The translations under genes were made by a program, and so were the position numbers. The notes under the pieces were generated by a model. The model saw only the letters and a program-made list of their open reading frames with translations, made no database searches and was not told the origin of the DNA. Below, in pieces: positions 36,126 through 45,206 of a stretch of 49,498 nt of DNA (position 1 is its first letter; each line of letters begins with the position of its first letter). The stretch lies in contig JAMJTW010000034.1 in the NCBI GenBank assembly GCA_024281175.1, forward strand, positions 97,218 through 146,715, given 5' to 3'. The stretch comes from Candidatus Thiovulum imperiosus. GTDB lineage: Bacteria > Campylobacterota > Campylobacteria > Campylobacterales > Thiovulaceae.

Positions 36126-38126
36126 ATGCTTCATATAAGTATAAAGAAACTATTTATAGTAGTTGGATTAACTCTTCTTATACTATTTCTACTTCTTATC
36201 GCGATATTTTATAAAATAAATAGTCAATACAAAACTCTCACTTTAATTGAAACAAGTAGTACTCTTGAAAAAGAGCAACTTATAGAAATTGATGCAATTT
36301 CTGTGTACCTTACCGACTTGTCGCGAAATTTTATTATTACAGATAGTAAGATATACAAAGATTTATATGCAAAAAATCTGGAAAAAAAGTTTGATATAGA
36401 ATTTGAATTTAGTGATAAGAGAGTAGAAAAAAAGTGGTTAGAAATAGAGAAAAAGATAACTTCCCTTATAGGGTTGCAAACAGATGCATTTGCCTTAAAT
36501 ATAGGACTCTATAAAGATAGTAGAAATAGATATTCTCACTACCAAGAGAGTAATAAGAGTGGAGCTATTCAACTTCTCTACTCTACAAAATATTTAAATC
36601 TTAAAAAAGATATTGAGAAATCTATAAAAGATTTTCATAACTGTTTAGAAAACAGAAGTAAAAGTAAAGCAAAAAGTGTTAGAAATAAAATTGAAAAGAA
36701 TATATTTTTTTTTGAAAATATATTAGTTTTACTTATTCTACTTTTCCTCTTTTTTGCTTTTGCACTTCTAAAAAAGATACTTTTTCCTATTACACAACTT
36801 ACTACTTCTATTCAGAAATTTAAAAGTAATAAATTAGATAGAGAACAACTTCAAATAATTTTCAAAGATGAGATAGGATTTATGACTGAAGAGTTTAATC
36901 GAATGAAAGAGACAATTCATCGGGATTTCAGACAATTTGAATTTCATGAGAAGAAGATAAGAGAGTATGTCTCTATAATTGATAAAAATGTCATAACCTC
37001 ATCAACAAATATTTATGGAGAGATAACTTATGTTTCAAAAGCATTTGTTGAGTTATCTGGCTACTCCAAAGATGAACTTATTGGATACAACCACTCTATG
37101 ATTAAGCATCCTGATATGAGTGAAAACATATATAAAGAGATGTGGAAAGTTATCTCAAATGATAAGATTTGGAGAGGAGAGATAAAAAATAAGAGAAAAG
37201 ATGGCTCATTCTACTGGGTTGATATAACTATCTATCCAATCTTTAGTGGTGATGGAGAGAAAGTTGGATATAGTGCAATTAGACTTGATATTACTGCTCA
37301 AAAAAGAGTTGAGAAACTACTTGTTGAAATTCAAAATTTAAATCAAGAGAGTGATGAACTTCAAAACACTTTAGACAAATATTTGGTTTCATCAGTAACA
37401 GATTTAAATGGTATTATTGTTGATATCTCCCAATCTTTTATAGAAATATCAGGTTACTCAAAAGATGAACTTGTTGGAAAAGGACACTCTATTGTTCAAC
37501 ATCCAGACAACCATAATTCACCTATCTATGAAGAGATTTGGGAGAATATTATTCACAATAGAGTCTGGAGAGGTGAGATAAAAAATAGAAGTAAAAATGG
37601 AGAGAGCTACTGGTTAGATATGGAGATATCTCCAAAGTTTAATAGAAATGGTGAAAAGACTGGTTACTTCTCTGTAAGTCAGAATATTACTCATAAAAAG
37701 AGATTGAAAGAGAGTTTAATTCGCGATAAACTTACAGGTGTTTATAATAGAGAGTATCTCTATGAAAATATTATGAAGAAGATAAAACTAAAAGAGTCTT
37801 ATGTTATCGCTTTTCTATTAGAGGATTATAGAAATTACAACAATATTTGTGGTCAAAAAAAGGGTGATAAAACTATTGTAGATATTGCATTGAAACTGAA
37901 ATCTCTACACTCAAATATATTTCGATTTGGAGCAGAGTTTTACATACTTTTAGAAAAAAGTGAAAAAGAGAAAATAGAGTATATTATCGATGAGGTTAGT
38001 AAAATCGAGATACTTTATCAAAGAAGTCAAAGTGGATATCTAAAAATTTCTCATAAAGTTATAGCTATTAGTAATGATAAAAATTATAAAGAGATATTAA
38101 GAGAGTGTAGTTGGGGAAATAGTTAA
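36126..38126 (+). CDS. membrane sensor with HAMP, two PAS domains and a degenerate GGDEF domain
   Basis: Two membrane helices (about 7-29 and 193-216) enclose a periplasmic helical sensor, followed by a HAMP-like linker. Two PAS domains (about 285-390 and 415-515) both have the Aer-like pattern GYSKDEL..HS.(V/I)..HPD...W.GEIKNR.K.G.(F/S)YW, typical of redox or oxygen-sensing FAD-PAS. The final GGDEF-like domain starts RDKLTGVYNREYL. Its active loop reads RFGAEF (G602-A603-E604-F605), one residue short of GGDEF. Cyclase activity is therefore unlikely, and it may be a GTP- or protein-binding regulator of the EAL protein encoded next. Confidence 0.85.
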   Translation: MLHISIKKLFIVVGLTLLILFLLLIAIFYKINSQYKTLTLIETSSTLEKEQLIEIDAISVYLTDLSRNFIITDSKIYKDLYAKNLEKKFDIEFEFSDKRVEKKWLEIEKKITSLIGLQTDAFALNIGLYKDSRNRYSHYQESNKSGAIQLLYSTKYLNLKKDIEKSIKDFHNCLENRSKSKAKSVRNKIEKNIFFFENILVLLILLFLFFAFALLKKILFPITQLTTSIQKFKSNKLDREQLQIIFKDEIGFMTEEFNRMKETIHRDFRQFEFHEKKIREYVSIIDKNVITSSTNIYGEITYVSKAFVELSGYSKDELIGYNHSMIKHPDMSENIYKEMWKVISNDKIWRGEIKNKRKDGSFYWVDITIYPIFSGDGEKVGYSAIRLDITAQKRVEKLLVEIQNLNQESDELQNTLDKYLVSSVTDLNGIIVDISQSFIEISGYSKDELVGKGHSIVQHPDNHNSPIYEEIWENIIHNRVWRGEIKNRSKNGESYWLDMEISPKFNRNGEKTGYFSVSQNITHKKRLKESLIRDKLTGVYNREYLYENIMKKIKLKESYVIAFLLEDYRNYNNICGQKKGDKTIVDIALKLKSLHSNIFRFGAEFYILLEKSEKEKIEYIIDEVSKIEILYQRSQSGYLKISHKVIAISNDKNYKEILRECSWGNS

Positions 38127-40634
38127 ATGGATAAAAATAAGTTTAAACTGGTTTTTGCAACTATAACTCTAAGTTCTATACTTATCCTATATATCTATAT
38201 TGAATTTAGAGCTATCTATATAGACAATTATATGAATAGATTGGATAATCTCGCAGTCGAAAATAGTAAAATATTAAAGAACTATTTTACTGAAAATGTA
38301 GAAAATATCAATATTCTTTCCCAAACTTATATTATTAAAAATGCCTTTTCAAAGTTTCAAAATGGCTATCAAAAGTTAGATAGCTCTATTTTAAAAAAGT
38401 TATATATATCTCAAAATCCATTCTTTGATAAATATCTGCTATTCTCATCAAAAGAGAACACTCTTTATGACAAAATTCATTTAAAATACCATGACCTATT
38501 TTTAGGAGAAGTAAAAAAGAATAGATATTATGATTTACTCTTAGTAGATAAAGATGGAAATATACTCTATACAGCTAACAAGAATTTCGACTTTAACACA
38601 AATATAAAGAACTTTTTATCAAATTCTAAAGGTTTACAGTTTGAAAAAAGAAAGATAATTGCTTTCAATCAATTTATATTTATCTCGTCTCAAATAAAGG
38701 ATGGTGGATTTCTAATAGCTGTTATAAATAAGAAAAATATTAGAAAAATTGTTCCAGAAGTTAAAATAGAGCTTAAAAATAAAGCTAATGTTTCAAATAC
38801 TAAAAATGAAATACTCTCTTCAATTAGAGTTTTAAATATTTATGATATAGAGTTTGTTATAACTGTTGAAGCCAAAAAGAGTGTTATTTTAGATAGCTTC
38901 TTTGAAGATATAATTTATGTCTTTTTCTCTATGATTTTTGGGATTGTTGTAATCATAACTCTTGTAGCTTCTTTTGTCTGGAAACATATAGTTCAACCTC
39001 TAGAGATAGACAAAAAAGATAGTTTCAGGAAAAAGATAGTCTTAGAAAAAGAACTTGCTCTTTCAAAACAGTTTTTAATGGAGTATAAAAAAGCAGTTGA
39101 TAATAGCTCTATTCTATCAAAAACAGATATATCTGGAAAAATAACTTATGTAAATGAGGCATTTTGTAAAATTTCCCAATTTAGGAAAGATGAACTTATT
39201 GGAAAAACCCACAATATTGTGAGACATCCAGATATGCCTTCGGAAACCTTTATTGAGTTGTGGAGTACGATTTTAAAAAAGAGAGTTTGGAAAGGTGTAA
39301 TCAGAAATAGAAAGAAAGATGGTTCTGACTATTATGTAAATAGTTCAATTGTTCCTATATTGAATGATAGAAATGAGATAAAAGAATTTGTCTCTATCAG
39401 AAATGATATTACAGAAATTTTTAAGCAGAACAAAATAATTGTTCAACAGATGAAAGATGTTTTAACGGGACTTTATACTAGAGAGAAGTTTTTAGAAGAT
39501 ATCTTAAATACTCAAAGTTTAAAAATGGCTGTCATCAGAACAGTTGAGCTGGAAGATGTTCAAAATTTCTATGGAGTAAAAATTTGGGAGACTCTAATTC
39601 AACGAATAGTATCTCAAATACAGAATATCTTTTCAGAGAAAGGGATAAGAATTTATAGAACTAGAGATGATGAATTTGCAGTGGTTGTATCTAGCACTCT
39701 TAATATCTACTTTGAGAAAAGAGTTCTAAATCTTATTCATTATTTCAATCACAATGTTATAAGTATTGATGATAATAATTTCAATATCTCTATAAATGTA
39801 GGATGTGCTATTGGAGAAAATAAAAATCTATTTTTAAATTCTGAAATGGCTTTGAGAGAAGCAATTAAGACTCAAAAAGAGGTTGTCTTTTTTGATGAGA
39901 CAAAAGATTTTCATAAGATATATCAGAACAATATTGAGATGACTACAAAAATAAAGAGAGCTATATCTAAAAATGATATAGTAATTTTTGGTCAGAAAAT
40001 AGTTGGAAAGAACTCCAGCAAATATGAAGTTCTAATTCGAATGGTTGATGGTGAAAAAACTTTATCACCATTTTTCTTTTTGAGTGTAGCCAAAAAAGCT
40101 AGGTTGTATCCGACTTTAACAAAAATAGTAATTTCAAAAGCGATAGAGTATTTTAAAGATAAGGAAGATGAGTTTTCTATAAATCTAAGTATTGAAGATA
40201 TTAGCAACAGTGATATGGTAGCTTTTTTAAAGCGAAGAATTGAAGAATATGAGATAGGTCATAGACTCATTTTAGAAATTGTTGAGTCAGAAGGAATTGA
40301 AAACTTTGATGAGGTTAGTAAATTTGTAAAGGAGATAAGAGAGTTGGATTGTCGAATTGCTATAGATGATTTTGGAACTGGATATAGTAACTTTGAATAT
40401 CTTCTAAAATTAGATGTTGATTTTATAAAGATTGATGGTTCTCTAATCAAAAATTTAGATACAAGTAAAAACTCAAGAATAGTTGTTGAACTAATTGTTG
40501 AGTTTGCAAAAAGAAGAGATATTGAAGTTGTTGCTGAATTTGTCCACAATGAGAAAATTTTGAACATAGTCGAAACTATGGGAATAGATTTCTTTCAAGG
40601 CTTTCATTTAGCAGAACCTGAACTTCTTATTTAA
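38127..40634 (+). CDS. membrane PAS-GGDEF-EAL protein, probable cyclic-di-GMP phosphodiesterase
   Basis: A periplasmic sensor lies between membrane helices at about 9-26 and 262-286. A PAS domain (about 320-430) again has the Aer-like pattern GKTHNIVRHPDMP...W.GVIRNRKKDG. The GGDEF domain has RDDEF (R513-F517) in place of GGDEF, so it is probably inactive as a cyclase. The EAL domain looks complete: EVL (E634), INLS, LEIVESE, DDFGTGYSN (D747-D748), KIDGS and QGFHLAEP. It should cut c-di-GMP, which would favour motility. The start codon follows the previous stop directly. Confidence 0.88.
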   Translation: MDKNKFKLVFATITLSSILILYIYIEFRAIYIDNYMNRLDNLAVENSKILKNYFTENVENINILSQTYIIKNAFSKFQNGYQKLDSSILKKLYISQNPFFDKYLLFSSKENTLYDKIHLKYHDLFLGEVKKNRYYDLLLVDKDGNILYTANKNFDFNTNIKNFLSNSKGLQFEKRKIIAFNQFIFISSQIKDGGFLIAVINKKNIRKIVPEVKIELKNKANVSNTKNEILSSIRVLNIYDIEFVITVEAKKSVILDSFFEDIIYVFFSMIFGIVVIITLVASFVWKHIVQPLEIDKKDSFRKKIVLEKELALSKQFLMEYKKAVDNSSILSKTDISGKITYVNEAFCKISQFRKDELIGKTHNIVRHPDMPSETFIELWSTILKKRVWKGVIRNRKKDGSDYYVNSSIVPILNDRNEIKEFVSIRNDITEIFKQNKIIVQQMKDVLTGLYTREKFLEDILNTQSLKMAVIRTVELEDVQNFYGVKIWETLIQRIVSQIQNIFSEKGIRIYRTRDDEFAVVVSSTLNIYFEKRVLNLIHYFNHNVISIDDNNFNISINVGCAIGENKNLFLNSEMALREAIKTQKEVVFFDETKDFHKIYQNNIEMTTKIKRAISKNDIVIFGQKIVGKNSSKYEVLIRMVDGEKTLSPFFFLSVAKKARLYPTLTKIVISKAIEYFKDKEDEFSINLSIEDISNSDMVAFLKRRIEEYEIGHRLILEIVESEGIENFDEVSKFVKEIRELDCRIAIDDFGTGYSNFEYLLKLDVDFIKIDGSLIKNLDTSKNSRIVVELIVEFAKRRDIEVVAEFVHNEKILNIVETMGIDFFQGFHLAEPELLI

Positions 40635-40653
40635 AAACTTCCTCTCTAAACGT

Positions 40654-40681
40654 AAGAGTCTGCAATTTGAGATAGACTCTT
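40654..40681. terminator. hairpin between the signalling operon and the convergent Amt-chemoreceptor gene
   Basis: AAGAGTCT and AGACTCTT pair around a 12-base loop. It lies within a repeat (40654-40717) whose reverse complement is found at 14857-14912. It can end both convergent genes. Confidence 0.65.
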
Positions 40682-40719
40682 CGGTCAGTTCTAAAAGAAC
40701 TTCCCTCAGAGTGTTTTAC

Positions 40720-42984
40720 CTATATTTTAAAGTGAGTGACACTTTTCTGGAGATTTTCCGACCTTGCAAGAACTTTATTTATAGAGAGAGAAAGTTTTTC
40801 AAGATTATATTCTGACTCTCCTCGATTGTAAGATTGTTGTTCTGTAAGACTTAGAATATTTCTAATTATTCCAAATGTTTTTGAAGTCATTTCAGCAATT
40901 GTATCAAGAGAGAGAAGAGAAGTTTTAGACTCTTCAGAGATAGATTTTATCTTCTTCTGATTTTCTGTTGTATTGTTCATCGCATTATTTGAAGCGTCAA
41001 GAATATTTTGAATAATTGTCTCAATATCTTTTGTAAGTTCGACAGAGTTGTTTGCAAGACTCTGAACCTCATCAGCAATTACTGAAAAACCTCTACCACT
41101 GTCTCCAGCATGTGCAGCTTCAACAGCAGCATTTAATGCTAAGAGGTTTGTCTGCTCAGAGATGTTCTCCAATCTTTCAAGAAATCTTTTGATAACTTTC
41201 GCCTGATTGTCAAGTTTATAAATAATCTGAAAAATATCATTTAAAGAGCTACTTATATTTTCAACTTCTGTAATTGTATTCCGAATTCCTATTTCTCCAC
41301 TTCTCATATCTGACTGGATTTTATCTCCATCTTCATCAAGTCTTGCACTTCTTAAACTCGAAATAATCCCATCAATTCCTTCTATTAAATCTTTATTGTT
41401 TTTCATAAAAAGTTGCTTCGATTCATTTACACTATTTAAATTCTCTTCAATGGTTTTTGAACTATATTGAATCTCTTTAATAATATTTTTCAAATTATCA
41501 ACCATCTCTTTAAGAGAGTTTCTCAAAACATCTTTTTTACCTCGAGATTCCACATAAATTGTAAGGTCACCAGTAGCAATTTTAGACATAATTTTTGAGC
41601 TATTCTCCATATCTTCTAAAAGGGAGTTGAATGCTTTTGCTAAAACTGCAACTTCACTATTTGGTTCAACTTTAACTCTTTTCGTCAAATCTCCAGATGA
41701 AATAATTTGATTTATAGTTTTAAGAGTATCGTTAAATTCAAGTTTTGCGTCATGTTCTGAAGAGTTAAGACCGATATACTCATCTCGATTTGAAACTCTT
41801 AAAATTCCCATTCCTTTAAAAATTGTGAAAATTACAATTCCAATTAGAAAAGCCCAAAAGAAGCCTGTAAAAACTCCAACAAATTGTACATAGAGTTGAG
41901 ACCACATACCACCAGCTAATAGAGCATCTTCTGGAGCAAAAATTGCGAGAGAGATAGTTCCAACAGCTCCTGCAAAACCGTGAACTGGAATTGCTGATAC
42001 AGGGTCATCAATTTTCAATTTTAAAAGAAGATACTCTCCAACATACATTGCAATACCTGAAAGCATTCCAATTGCTACCGCTCCACCAGTTGAAACAACA
42101 TCACAACCAGCTGTAATTCCAACAAGACCTGCTAATGCTCCAAACATAACTTTATCAACATGAGGCTTTCCATATAGTAACATTGATATTAGAAAAGCTG
42201 TAACTCCTCCAAAAGCAGCAGAGATATTTGTATTCAGAATAATTTTTGCAACATTATCAGTAATTCCAAGAGTTGAACCACCATTAAATCCGAACCAACC
42301 AAACCAGAGAATGAAAACTCCAACAGCTACGGTAGATAAGTTATATGATGGAATTTCAACAACTTCACCTTTTCGAAATCTTCCAATTCTTGGGCCCATA
42401 ATAATTGTTGCTGAAAGTCCTGCCCAAGCACCTATTGAGTGAACAATTGTTGAACCAGCAAAATCCATAAAGCCCATTTCTGAGAGCCAACCACCACCCC
42501 AAGTCCAGTGACCAAAAATAGGATAGACAAAGGCAATTATTATAACTGCTGCAAGAATATATCCATGAAAGTTCATTCTTTCAGCAACAGCACCAGAAAC
42601 AATTGTAATTGCTGTTCCTGCAAACATCGCTTGAAAAACAAAAAATGCGAAATCATACTCTTGAAAAACACCGTAAAGAGCGAAATTTGAGAAGCCAATA
42701 ACACCTCCAACACTCTCTCCAAACATAAATGCGTAACCAACTAAAAAGAAAATTACAATTGCAAACATCAAGTCGATTGCATTTTTAATTGCAACATTAA
42801 TAGAGTTTTTAGCTCTAATCATTCCTGTTTCAACAGCTGTAAATCCAGCTTGCATGAGTAGAACAAGAGCAGCTGAAATCAAAATCCAAGTCAAATTTAG
42901 CTCATCATAAGATGCCATTCTTTCCGCAATGTTTTCTGAAAAGAGAGGTGGAGATAATAGTAAGAGTAAGATATATTTAAGCAT
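40720..42984 (-). CDS. ammonium transporter fused to a chemoreceptor (Amt-HAMP-MCP)
   Basis: One 754-residue protein joins two families. Residues 1-16 are a signal peptide, as in AmtB. Residues 25-395 are a full Amt/Rh channel with about eleven helices, [16 protein letters not shown] (121-137), D174 with the first pore histidine H182 ([14 protein letters not shown]), WFGFNGGS (228-237) and the second pore histidine H335 ([12 protein letters not shown]). A HAMP-like linker and second helical segment follow (about 415-480). The chemoreceptor signalling hairpin has its CheA/CheW tip at 607-644 ([20 protein letters not shown], then [17 protein letters not shown]). No separate ligand domain or PII gene is nearby. 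This suggests that ammonium binding or flux steers flagellar motion (inference). AGGAAAG precedes the ATG. Confidence 0.93.
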   Translation of the reverse strand: MLKYILLLLLSPPLFSENIAERMASYDELNLTWILISAALVLLMQAGFTAVETGMIRAKNSINVAIKNAIDLMFAIVIFFLVGYAFMFGESVGGVIGFSNFALYGVFQEYDFAFFVFQAMFAGTAITIVSGAVAERMNFHGYILAAVIIIAFVYPIFGHWTWGGGWLSEMGFMDFAGSTIVHSIGAWAGLSATIIMGPRIGRFRKGEVVEIPSYNLSTVAVGVFILWFGWFGFNGGSTLGITDNVAKIILNTNISAAFGGVTAFLISMLLYGKPHVDKVMFGALAGLVGITAGCDVVSTGGAVAIGMLSGIAMYVGEYLLLKLKIDDPVSAIPVHGFAGAVGTISLAIFAPEDALLAGGMWSQLYVQFVGVFTGFFWAFLIGIVIFTIFKGMGILRVSNRDEYIGLNSSEHDAKLEFNDTLKTINQIISSGDLTKRVKVEPNSEVAVLAKAFNSLLEDMENSSKIMSKIATGDLTIYVESRGKKDVLRNSLKEMVDNLKNIIKEIQYSSKTIEENLNSVNESKQLFMKNNKDLIEGIDGIISSLRSARLDEDGDKIQSDMRSGEIGIRNTITEVENISSSLNDIFQIIYKLDNQAKVIKRFLERLENISEQTNLLALNAAVEAAHAGDSGRGFSVIADEVQSLANNSVELTKDIETIIQNILDASNNAMNNTTENQKKIKSISEESKTSLLSLDTIAEMTSKTFGIIRNILSLTEQQSYNRGESEYNLEKLSLSINKVLARSENLQKSVTHFKI

Positions 42985-43011
42985 GTAACTTTCCTATAAA
43001 AAATTTTCTAT

Positions 43012-43017
43012 ATTATA
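43012..43017 (-). promoter_or_regulatory. -10 box of the Amt-chemoreceptor gene
   Basis: On the minus strand TATAAT lies 27 bases upstream of the ATG, in AT-rich DNA. No sigma-28 or sigma-54 motif is evident, so this receptor may be expressed outside the flagellar cascade. Confidence 0.5.
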
Positions 43018-43068
43018 CTTATAGAAAAACACTATTTAAATATATTTTTGATGAGGTATTTTTATATA

Positions 43069-43503
43069 TTACTTTCTTAAAATTATCTTTCTAGTTTTTC
43101 CAAGTTTGATAATTTGAGAGGCTCTATTTTCAGAAAAACCATCTGCTGTTTCAAAAAAGGAATCGGCGAGATTTTTTGCAATTTTTTCTTCAAACTTCTC
43201 TCCAGAAAGATTTGCTGAAGTTGAGAACATAGTTCCAAATTTCTGAATAAAGTTTTTATGTTTTCCTGAGACAACTCGAAAAGAAGAGCCGTTTGGAAAC
43301 ACAAAACTCTTTTTGCGACTTCTTCGAACCTCTTTTCGAAACCTCATCGGTACTCTTGGCAACTCTTTAAAAGAGCTAGTTACTTTTAAAAACTCTTTTC
43401 CAGCTTTTCGCCTCTTTTTTTCTAAAAGGGGTTTCTCTTTTTTTGAAAGAAAACCAACGGTTGTATCAGTTTGAATTAGAATTACTCCATTCAGAAAGTT
43501 CAA
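43069..43503 (-). CDS. short Sua5/YciO/YrdC-family protein
   Basis: The N-terminus ILIQTDTTVGFLSKK corresponds to the family's PT(D/E)TVYGL motif, and FSTSANLSGE is the conserved SAN-S motif near the end. Full enzymes make threonylcarbamoyl-AMP for tRNA t6A. This protein has only 144 residues, against about 180-200, and lacks part of the middle. It may be a minimal TsaC or a paralogue with another role. It starts 2 bases after the pseudopilin gene. It contains, on its antisense strand, a copy of the CCTCATCGG motif. Confidence 0.7.
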   Translation of the reverse strand: MNFLNGVILIQTDTTVGFLSKKEKPLLEKKRRKAGKEFLKVTSSFKELPRVPMRFRKEVRRSRKKSFVFPNGSSFRVVSGKHKNFIQKFGTMFSTSANLSGEKFEEKIAKNLADSFFETADGFSENRASQIIKLGKTRKIILRK

Positions 43504-43505
43504 AA

Positions 43506-43988
43506 CTACTCCATAAAAGTAAAGTGATATAAAGAGACAGAACTATTTCTCTCATCTTTAATAGTTACAAGTTCTATGAGAATACCGTTTTTTTGAAGTT
43601 CTTCCGTAGCCTCAACTTCACTACTCTCTTCAACTTTCTCAAAACCCATCATCTCCTCTTCACTACTCTCTTCTCCAGAACCAAAGTTCATAAAATAGAG
43701 TTCATCTTGAAGGTACTCAAACTCTCTCTCTTTAAGATAGTGAAGAAGTTCATCATCTGTAATGGTATATCTATCTTCAATAAACTCTTTTACACTCTTT
43801 TTCTTATTATGAAGTTCTATATCGATATTTGAAAAGATAAAACTACTAAATTTATTTGCTTCTATTCGGCTATCTACCAACTCTAAAATTCGAAGTGAGT
43901 TACTGTGCATTTGAATATTTGTAAGTCCCACTATTGAGGCTATGGCGACAACAATTAATATTTCAATTAGAGAAAAAGATTTTCGCAT
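43506..43988 (-). CDS. pseudopilin-like protein with type IV prepilin N-terminus
   Basis: The N-terminus MRKSFSLIEILIVVAIASIVG has a short basic leader, a hydrophobic helix and Glu at position 5 of the mature form, as in prepilins cut by PilD. The leader ends in Ser rather than Gly (KS|FSLIE), which would be unusual for cleavage. The rest is charged, with a Glu-rich stretch (GSGEESSEEEMMGFEKVEES). It probably belongs with the gspE and gspF genes of the window. It sits between an unknown gene (25-base gap) and the YrdC-like gene. Confidence 0.75.
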   Translation of the reverse strand: MRKSFSLIEILIVVAIASIVGLTNIQMHSNSLRILELVDSRIEANKFSSFIFSNIDIELHNKKKSVKEFIEDRYTITDDELLHYLKEREFEYLQDELYFMNFGSGEESSEEEMMGFEKVEESSEVEATEELQKNGILIELVTIKDERNSSVSLYHFTFME

Positions 43989-44013
43989 AGTTTTGGGGGA
44001 ACTCCCCCTTTTC

Positions 44014-44355
44014 TTAGGAGTGAAGTCCTAAAATGTAATAAGTGTTTTGATTTACTTTCTCAATTTCAATCTTATATCGTTTAGCCCAACTCTCAACCAT
44101 CTCAATAAATTCATCATTTTGAACTCTGTTATCGCTTTTATGATGTTTGATTTTTAGATAGTTCTTAGAATTTGAAAGAGCAACATAACCATCAATTCTC
44201 TCTAGTTTTCTATGTAAATCAAACACATGTTTTTCAATAGCCTCAAATTTGTGAGTATTTTCTCTAACAGCAGAAACCTGATTTAGAAGAGCATCATTTA
44301 CTGTACCAACTCCTAGTTGATGTAAAATCCCCTCATTACTTAAATCTAAAGTCAT
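44014..44355 (-). CDS. conserved-looking small protein, unknown function
   Basis: I do not recognise this 113-residue protein. It is soluble and helical in its first 60 residues (NQVSAVRENTHKFEAIEKHV) and then mixed. The ATG at 44355 has AAAGG 6 bases upstream; an in-frame TTG lies two codons earlier. It is the first gene of a three-gene minus-strand unit with the pseudopilin and the YrdC-like protein. Confidence 0.65.
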   Translation of the reverse strand: MTLDLSNEGILHQLGVGTVNDALLNQVSAVRENTHKFEAIEKHVFDLHRKLERIDGYVALSNSKNYLKIKHHKSDNRVQNDEFIEMVESWAKRYKIEIEKVNQNTYYILGLHS

Positions 44356-44468
44356 TAACAACCTTTTATAAAACTTTTTAGCGTAATTGTAAATTGTAAC
44401 ACAATTTAAATCTTTTAGGGAAGATTGTAAAATAGCTATTCCATATTTTCTATTTACAAGGATTTGTT

Positions 44469-45206
44469 ATGAAGCCATATCTATTTACAGATATAGATGA
44501 CACAATAATTTATACAAAGAGAAAAACAGATTTTAGTAGAGAAGTTGTTGTTGGAGCATATAATATAGAAAATGAAGTATCATCTTATATCTATAAAGAT
44601 GTAAAAAACCTCTTTGAAAATTTTCACAACATATTTAAGATAATTCCAACAACTGCCAGAAATATATCCTCATATCATCGAACTATCTTTTTTAAAGAGT
44701 TTAAAATTGAAGATGTCATCTTAAATTTCTCTGGAACTATCTTGAATAACGGTAAAGTAGATGCAGAGTGGCACTCTCTTCAAAGAGAGAAATATAAGAG
44801 AATTCCGAAAATCTCTGAAATAGATGCTCTTGTTCAACATTTTTTTCAAAAACATTTAGAGAGTTTTGAGATGCCAGTTATAAAAGATATAGATGGATTT
44901 TATATAAGTATTTATAATAAGAAATTTCGAGATTTACCAGAAATGTCAAAAAGAGTTAAAGTAGTGATTGAAGATTTTATGAAACAGAATGGTTTAGAAA
45001 ACCTTTTTTACATTTACCAAAATGACGCCTCTTTTGGAATACTTCCAAATTTCCTAAATAAGAAATTTGCCGTAGAATATATTCTTAATCGAGATAAACC
45101 CTCTTTGGTTTTAAGTGCTGGAGATAATATCTCAGATTTAGATTTTATGAAACTGGCTCACTTTTCTATTCTTCCAAAAGGCAGTTCTCTTGAGAATAAA
45201 TTATAA
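44469..45206 (+). CDS. HAD-superfamily hydrolase (sucrose-phosphatase/Cof-like)
   Basis: The catalytic motif DIDDT (D8, D10, T12) opens the protein. Motif II lies in IIPTTAR, and the lysine of motif III is in LNKKFAVEYIL. The late acidic motif is AGDNISDLDFM. A cap region (about 85-180) fits the C2 cap type. Such proteins act on sugar phosphates or other small phosphates in the cytoplasm; the substrate is not visible. The next gene starts directly after its stop. Confidence 0.8.
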   Translation: MKPYLFTDIDDTIIYTKRKTDFSREVVVGAYNIENEVSSYIYKDVKNLFENFHNIFKIIPTTARNISSYHRTIFFKEFKIEDVILNFSGTILNNGKVDAEWHSLQREKYKRIPKISEIDALVQHFFQKHLESFEMPVIKDIDGFYISIYNKKFRDLPEMSKRVKVVIEDFMKQNGLENLFYIYQNDASFGILPNFLNKKFAVEYILNRDKPSLVLSAGDNISDLDFMKLAHFSILPKGSSLENKL

